Assembly (NCBI GenBank): GCA_007922225.1
Contig: ML679954.1
Location: 21,207,743 to 21,271,742 of the forward strand
Direction: 5' to 3'
DNA from: Emydura subglobosa
Lineage: Eukaryota; Chordata; Testudines; Chelidae
Length of the DNA: 64,000 bases
A model generated the notes under the pieces. The model saw only the letters and a list, made by a program, of their open reading frames with translations, was not told where the DNA came from and did not search any database. This document shows positions 63,101 through 64,000 of this stretch, one piece after another. The position numbers and the translations under genes were made by a program. The stretch's first letter is position 1, and every line of letters starts with the position of its first letter.

Positions 63101-63973
63101 TGGTATTTTTCATCTTTCCCTTTAAAAAAAAAACAGCTTCAAGATTTAGGATTATAAAGTAACTACTGTGTATGAATGATATCTATTATCTTTAGTTAGA
63201 TGTGCTGCTTTCTTGATAGTCCTACAATGTTGAAGATATTATAGCTTCTGAAAAAAACATTAAAAATTATAACATGCCTATTCTCTAAGTCTGCCTTGAA
63301 AGGTACCCTTTTTTATTTTATAATTTTCCATGATGTATGAATGTTGACTGAGGTTGCGGTGGGGGGGAATGTTTTTTTAAAAGTTCAGAAACAAGTTTAT
63401 GGCCATGAAACCTTAGCACTGCCCCTCAGAGCTGGCAATAGCCACTGGGAATTATCTGCATGTACTCCAGCTTTATTCACTGTGTTAGGTGTAGCAGTAA
63501 TTGAATGGTGGAGGAAGCTGTAGCAACTTGGAAGAGTTGTGATTGTGATACAATCAGAGCTGGGAGGCTGTGAGCCTCTGGGGGTGGTGTAAGCCCCTCT
63601 CCCTGACCCCTTTGTGTGTAATCACAGGAAAGAAGCACAAGAAAAAAAGGGAAAGAAGTGAACGTGTCCCTTGATAGACCTAGTATGCCTCATTTCATCG
63701 CTGCGTTATGTAGACTGTGTCACTAGCAGGTCCCGGGGTCTTTTTGCTATGGGGATTGCCAGCAGTTAGGTGTGAAATAAGTGTGGTTTGATTAAGCTAT
63801 GTATAAGAATATAAGGAGCTTGTATTCAATTCACAGCAAAGGCAAGTGAGAGTATCTGTTATGGACTTATTGGTGCATCACTGAAAGACAGCAGAGTTAA
63901 GGCTAGGTAGGTATTTACCTCAATTCTGTATTTCCCAGTTTTCACAAGTTTGAGTTTTGCTGAACTCAATGTT
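41736..63973 (-). CDS. KIF14: Kinesin-like protein, C-terminal tail, 11 exons, 5' part outside window (probable KIF14)
   Basis: The 3' portion of a spliced gene on the minus strand. Exons, in transcript order, are 63973-63919, 62818-62750, 62447-62353, 55478-55384, 53419-53195, 53042-52858, 52227-52069, 51636-51514, 45832-45758, 44225-44096 and 42121-41736. Every inner boundary has GT and AG, and phases match at each junction, so about 530 residues are open to a stop at 41736-41738. The tail is polar and helical. Residues encoded at 45.8-44.1 kb look coiled-coil (for example KEMGTRLKEEES), followed by a Ser/Thr-rich end. KIF14 is a mitotic kinesin acting at the central spindle and midbody in cytokinesis, about 1,650 residues long. 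A 530-residue tail with a late coiled coil fits its last third. The name rests on recognising motifs such as MKNRRISGCLSDI, not on a search. Motor and FHA domains are not in view. The gene-poor 41 kb beyond its 3' end fits the human arrangement, where KIF14 and ZNF281 are far apart. Confidence 0.6.
43297..43966 (-). mobile_element. DIRS-type element, heavily deleted derivative
   Basis: About 670 bp in the last intron of the kinesin-like gene. The left end reads GTAACTGTGGTTCTTCACTA and GATGCAGAGTGTATTACACTT. The reverse complement of the right end has GATGCAGACGTATTCCACTT. A complementary region at 43560-43650 combines both ends (CAAAGAGCCACAGTTA, then TCTTCTTCGAGTAGATGCAG). Almost all coding sequence is gone. 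The end with the complementary region is on the left, so the lost genes were on the minus strand. A C-rich and (CA)n patch lies at 43897-43930. Confidence 0.75.
43895..43931. repeat. (C)n and (CA)n simple repeat inside the DIRS derivative
   Basis: A run of C followed by ACACACACACAC and CCCCACCCCC, close to the right terminus of the DIRS derivative at 43.3-43.97 kb. Confidence 0.85.
44096..44225 (-). CDS. KIF14: Kinesin-like gene, coiled-coil exon
   Basis: 130 nt (43 codons + 1). The acceptor follows GTTAATGCAG and the donor is AAG|GTATGT. Encodes a charged helix, KEMGTRLKEEESAHQELKK, then ASELDQCIDKVCQII. With the preceding exon this makes a coiled-coil segment of about 60 residues starting roughly 195 residues before the C terminus. 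Confidence 0.75.
44750..45480 (-). mobile_element. Old LINE-like interspersed repeat fragment
   Basis: Contains TACATTACCCTTCATTTGTC, AACACTGAATTTCAATC, CTTCTAATCCATGATAATAC and TTTTTGTCAAGGCTTTTAAA in the order of a repeat common in bird and reptile genomes, which I associate with CR1-like elements. It is diverged and lies in the intron between exons 45758 and 44225. The orientation is my best reading. Confidence 0.45.
45758..45832 (-). CDS. KIF14: Kinesin-like gene, coiled-coil exon
   Basis: 75 nt, 25 codons, phase 0 to 0. The acceptor follows CTTTTTATAG and the donor is AAG|GTAACG. Encodes VQNQMINNAVAFARSLE..., which has hydrophobic residues at heptad-like spacing and continues the helix into the next exon. 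Confidence 0.7.
46948..48958 (-). mobile_element. DIRS-type retrotransposon, internally deleted
   Basis: About 2.0 kb in the intron between kinesin exons 51514 and 45832. The left end reads GGTTCTTTGAGATGT and GGGTGCTCCATTGTAGGTGT. The reverse complement of the right end reads TATTCTTCGAGTAG and GGGTTCTCCATTGTAGGTGT, so the termini are inverted over roughly 100 bp. An internal complementary region at 47165-47270 joins copies of both ends. Coding runs on the minus strand: gag remnants at 48.45-48.12 kb (EALLDPAKAIWQTPT), then recombinase remnants. The RT and RNase H segment is missing, so this copy could only have moved with help. Confidence 0.82.
47528..47989 (-). pseudogene. DIRS tyrosine recombinase remnant (N-terminal to middle part)
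   Basis: An open stretch of 153 residues containing DVRRVLAFYLDRTKAFRKS and LFLSFSDRSKGIAISAQR. The last part parallels the FRKSAQLFIAVSDRKK segment of the copy at 57.3 kb. The expected HxxR/Tyr part should follow toward 47.23 kb, where only broken sequence is seen. Confidence 0.65.
48960..51510. other. Intron sequence of the kinesin-like gene, right of the DIRS copy
   Basis: AT-rich. A plus-strand open frame of 140 codons (49056-49478) is judged fortuitous. A worn palindromic fragment is possible at 50.64-50.72 kb (GTGCATGCCTAACTTTAAAC). Nothing else is recognised. Confidence 0.5.
51514..51636 (-). CDS. KIF14: Kinesin-like gene, tail exon
   Basis: 123 nt, 41 codons, phase 0 to 0. The acceptor follows GAATATTTTTAG and the donor is GAG|GTGAGAG. 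Encodes KDFILVIYDGVRLGLESLL followed by a Gln/Glu/Lys-rich helix (KKTREMQEELLKQ). The downstream intron (about 5.7 kb) contains a DIRS copy at 46.95-48.96 kb. Confidence 0.75.
52069..52227 (-). CDS. KIF14: Kinesin-like gene, tail exon
   Basis: 159 nt, 53 whole codons, phase 0 to 0. The acceptor follows TTTTTCAG and the donor is AAG|GTAAAA. Encodes a helical segment with HNKIIQTVKQAGKHIGHL followed by an acidic stretch (SEENKDDAS). The same frame runs open into the intron, so the donor fixes the end. Confidence 0.75.
52858..53042 (-). CDS. KIF14: Kinesin-like gene, tail exon
   Basis: 185 nt (2 + 61 codons, ends phase 0). The acceptor follows TTCTTTTGTAG and the donor is CAG|GTAAAT. Encodes an amphipathic helical segment including ITSAFEQLVVLTKHW and EELRQEVKNMGGYL. 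The first codon is completed by the T left over from the preceding exon. Confidence 0.75.
53195..53419 (-). CDS. KIF14: Kinesin-like gene, tail exon
   Basis: 225 nt (2 + 74 codons + 1), the longest internal exon in view. The acceptor follows TATTAATACAG and the donor is AATT|GTAAGC. It opens with a Ser-rich segment (SSCIRSSSSELF), then a helical stretch with LIGSALDFLGQKHEEEQ and ending YEQQDEESQEN. The other two frames contain stops. The downstream intron is only 152 nt. Confidence 0.75.
53988..55086. mobile_element. 1.1-kb inverted-repeat DNA transposon, non-autonomous
   Basis: The left end reads CTAAGGCCTGGTCTACACTG, with TTAATTCGAATTAA motifs just inside. The right end has AATTCGAATTA motifs and finishes CAGTGTAGACATATAAG, so the ends are inverted copies. 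The interior has a direct duplication: TTTGAAAGATTTCACCACCC, a CT-rich segment and TGGTGAATG near 54370-54420 recur at about 54500-54545. No transposase reading frame was seen. The superfamily is uncertain, since no target duplication could be fixed. Lies in the intron between exons 55384 and 53419. Confidence 0.75.
55384..55478 (-). CDS. KIF14: Kinesin-like gene, tail exon
   Basis: 95 nt (1 + 31 codons + 1). The acceptor follows CCCCATATTCTAG and the donor is CAG|GTGATT. Encodes a basic stretch containing MKNRRISGCLSDIKLQP, the part that most strongly suggested KIF14 to me. Phases match the donor at 62353 upstream and the acceptor at 53419 downstream. The upstream intron (about 6.9 kb) is swollen by a DIRS element. 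Confidence 0.65.
55693..55780. repeat. Palindromic interspersed element (AGATCCTCA family)
   Basis: Left arm GGGCAGATCCTCATCTAGTG, right arm ACATCAGCTGAGGATCTGGC; centre TTTGAGTCAATGGAGTTATG. Nearly complete at about 88 bp. Lies just upstream, in gene orientation, of the exon at 55478. Confidence 0.75.
56934..57012 (+). mobile_element. CR1 LINE 3' end inserted in the DIRS element
   Basis: Reads TTCTGTGGCCTGCGTTGTGC, then GGTCAGACTAGAT and GGTCCCTTCTGACCTT, ending AAAGTCTATGAG, which is the typical 3' end of turtle CR1 elements. It is 5'-truncated to about 80 bp and lies next to the internal complementary region. No clear target duplication was seen. Confidence 0.75.
57060..57420 (-). pseudogene. 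DIRS tyrosine recombinase remnant, catalytic C-terminal part
   Basis: The minus strand reads a segment with FRKSAQLFIAVSDRKKELP, then the recombinase box GHSTR (HSTR at 57205-57216) and SHYAI, whose tyrosine codon at 57106-57108 is the expected nucleophile. The His-x-x-Arg and Tyr positions survive. The N-terminal part is not continuous with it, and the element as a whole is broken. Confidence 0.75.
57483..57700 (-). pseudogene. DIRS RNase H remnant
   Basis: The minus strand reads WGAHLGRLRTQGLWSQEE and then an REFRAIHLACHVF segment, the layout of the RNase H domain after the RT in vertebrate DIRS elements. The preceding LTWWVDPRL part is in another frame (57.6-57.86 kb). Confidence 0.7.
58100..58570 (-). 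pseudogene. DIRS reverse transcriptase remnant
   Basis: The minus strand reads DPGDWYATLDLKDAYFH (58350-58283) followed by GHRRFLWFV, the LDLKDAYFH and HRRFL signatures of DIRS/Ngaro-type reverse transcriptases. The catalytic YxDD box is degraded to YLND at 58110-58122, with a TGA just after it. Frame changes and stops upstream show that the gene is dead. Confidence 0.8.
59102..59480 (-). pseudogene. DIRS gag-like remnant, C-terminal portion
   Basis: Minus-strand remnants in more than one frame. One reads KYYVPATRFEYLFSH (near 59470-59410) and another FKDSLLQEVRQEF and KTVARTSLQAALDVADSV (59.3-59.1 kb). The copy at 48.2 kb has the related KYYVLAKGMVFLFSH. The hAT insertion at 59564-59916 separates this part from the rest of gag. 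Confidence 0.65.
59564..59916. mobile_element. Non-autonomous hAT (Charlie-like) element, 353 bp, nested in DIRS gag
   Basis: Terminal inverted repeats CAGTGTTTCTCAA and TTGAGAACCACTG match the hAT-Charlie end consensus (CAGTGGTTCTCAA). A perfect 8-bp target duplication, CTCTAGAG, flanks it at 59556-59563 and 59917-59924. The interior is very GC- and CpG-rich, with a tandem duplication of period 48 (units starting at 59729 and 59777). Open frames in it are by-products of base composition. It encodes no transposase. Confidence 0.92.
60433..61203 (-). pseudogene. DIRS gag-like ORF, 5' portion
   Basis: An open stretch of 256 residues, starting near the element's 5' end. It contains a short His/Cys cluster (GEAHVKEKCKICKGF) also seen, changed, in the copy at 29.1 kb (GEDHLKERCLICKSF). 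It is then rich in Ser, Pro and basic residues. This fits the structural (gag) protein of vertebrate DIRS elements. The frame breaks before the C-terminal part at 59.1-59.5 kb, so the gene is not intact. Confidence 0.65.
61845..62046 (-). mobile_element. MIR-like CORE-SINE
   Basis: The plus strand reads TTTTACAGATGGGGAACTGA, GCCCAAGGTCACACAAG and TTTCAACTCAGGTCTCC, the reverse complement of the MIR core. The order is intact over about 200 bp. It lies in the same intron as the largest DIRS copy, outside it. Confidence 0.85.
62353..62447 (-). CDS. KIF14: Kinesin-like gene, exon with certain donor and uncertain acceptor
   Basis: The donor (AGTGA|GTAAG) and the frame leaving it, which enters the next exon as GAG-AGC-AGA, look sound. 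The peptide near the donor includes KKENTEPHGMES. The acceptor is unclear. AAG|GAA at 62447 keeps phase 0 with the preceding candidate exon but has a poor pyrimidine tract. CAG at 62393-62395 would give a 40-nt exon starting at 62392 that needs a different upstream phase. Confidence 0.4.
62750..62818 (-). CDS. KIF14: Kinesin-like gene, exon with competing acceptors (candidate)
   Basis: 69 nt, 23 codons, beginning QFGSADCKSLYALLTAQSK. Two AG acceptors lie 5 nt apart: TTCTGCAG (exon start 62823) and TAAAG (exon start 62818). Joined directly to the preceding candidate exon, the first AG would put TAA at the junction, while the second keeps the frame. The donor is GAG|GTTAAT, a weaker match to consensus. 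If a further exon is missing from my model, the first AG could be the real one. Confidence 0.45.
63919..63973 (-). CDS. KIF14: Kinesin-like gene, first visible exon (candidate)
   Basis: 55 nt, read as one nucleotide completing a codon plus 18 codons, ending in phase 0. The donor is strong (GAG|GTAAAT). The acceptor follows CCCTTCCAG. The only open frame gives a basic, helix-like peptide beginning TLSSAKLKLVKTGKY. A stop just upstream in the same frame means the exon must start here. It is short and its family match is unconfirmed, so it is less certain than the exons below 55.5 kb. Confidence 0.45.
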
Positions 63974-64000
63974 CTGGAAGGGCATCAACTATCACAGGCA

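Overview
The window is nuclear DNA from an amniote vertebrate, most likely a turtle; a crocodilian is the main alternative. It is AT-rich and intron-bearing. Its repeats are those familiar from turtle genomes: CR1 3' ends, MIR-like CORE-SINEs, short hAT elements, palindromic elements with an AAGTCAATGG core, elements whose ends read GGCCTGGTCTACAC, and several DIRS-type tyrosine-recombinase retrotransposons. There is no sign of a bacterial or organellar origin. The species call is an inference from repeat content.

Layout. Positions 1-41,700 look intergenic. I find no convincing coding exon there, only old repeats, simple repeats and a few non-repetitive blocks that could be regulatory. One DIRS fragment lies in this part (29.1-30.15 kb, + strand). 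From 41,736 to the right edge the minus strand carries the 3' part of one protein-coding gene. Eleven exons are called. Ten introns separate them, and all exons join in one open reading frame. The frame ends in a stop codon at 41,736 and gives about 530 residues. I read it as the C-terminal tail of the mitotic kinesin KIF14. That identification comes from recognising the tail sequence and from its fit to the family's length and coiled-coil position; it has not been checked by a search. The motor, FHA domain and most of the stalk would lie beyond position 64,000.

The introns of this gene are repeat-rich. Three DIRS copies (43.3-43.97, 46.95-48.96 and 56.6-61.5 kb) are all in the same orientation as the gene. 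The largest keeps recognisable but broken gag, reverse transcriptase, RNase H and tyrosine recombinase segments, plus inverted terminal repeats and an internal complementary region. It has itself been invaded by a CR1 3' end and by a 353-bp hAT element with an 8-bp target duplication. A 1.1-kb inverted-repeat DNA element lies at 53.99-55.09 kb.

No tRNA, rRNA, CRISPR array or operon was seen. The most interesting material is the cluster of DIRS copies with three different terminal-repeat subfamilies in 33 kb, the nested insertion order inside the largest copy, and the splicing questions at the right-hand exons of the kinesin-like gene.
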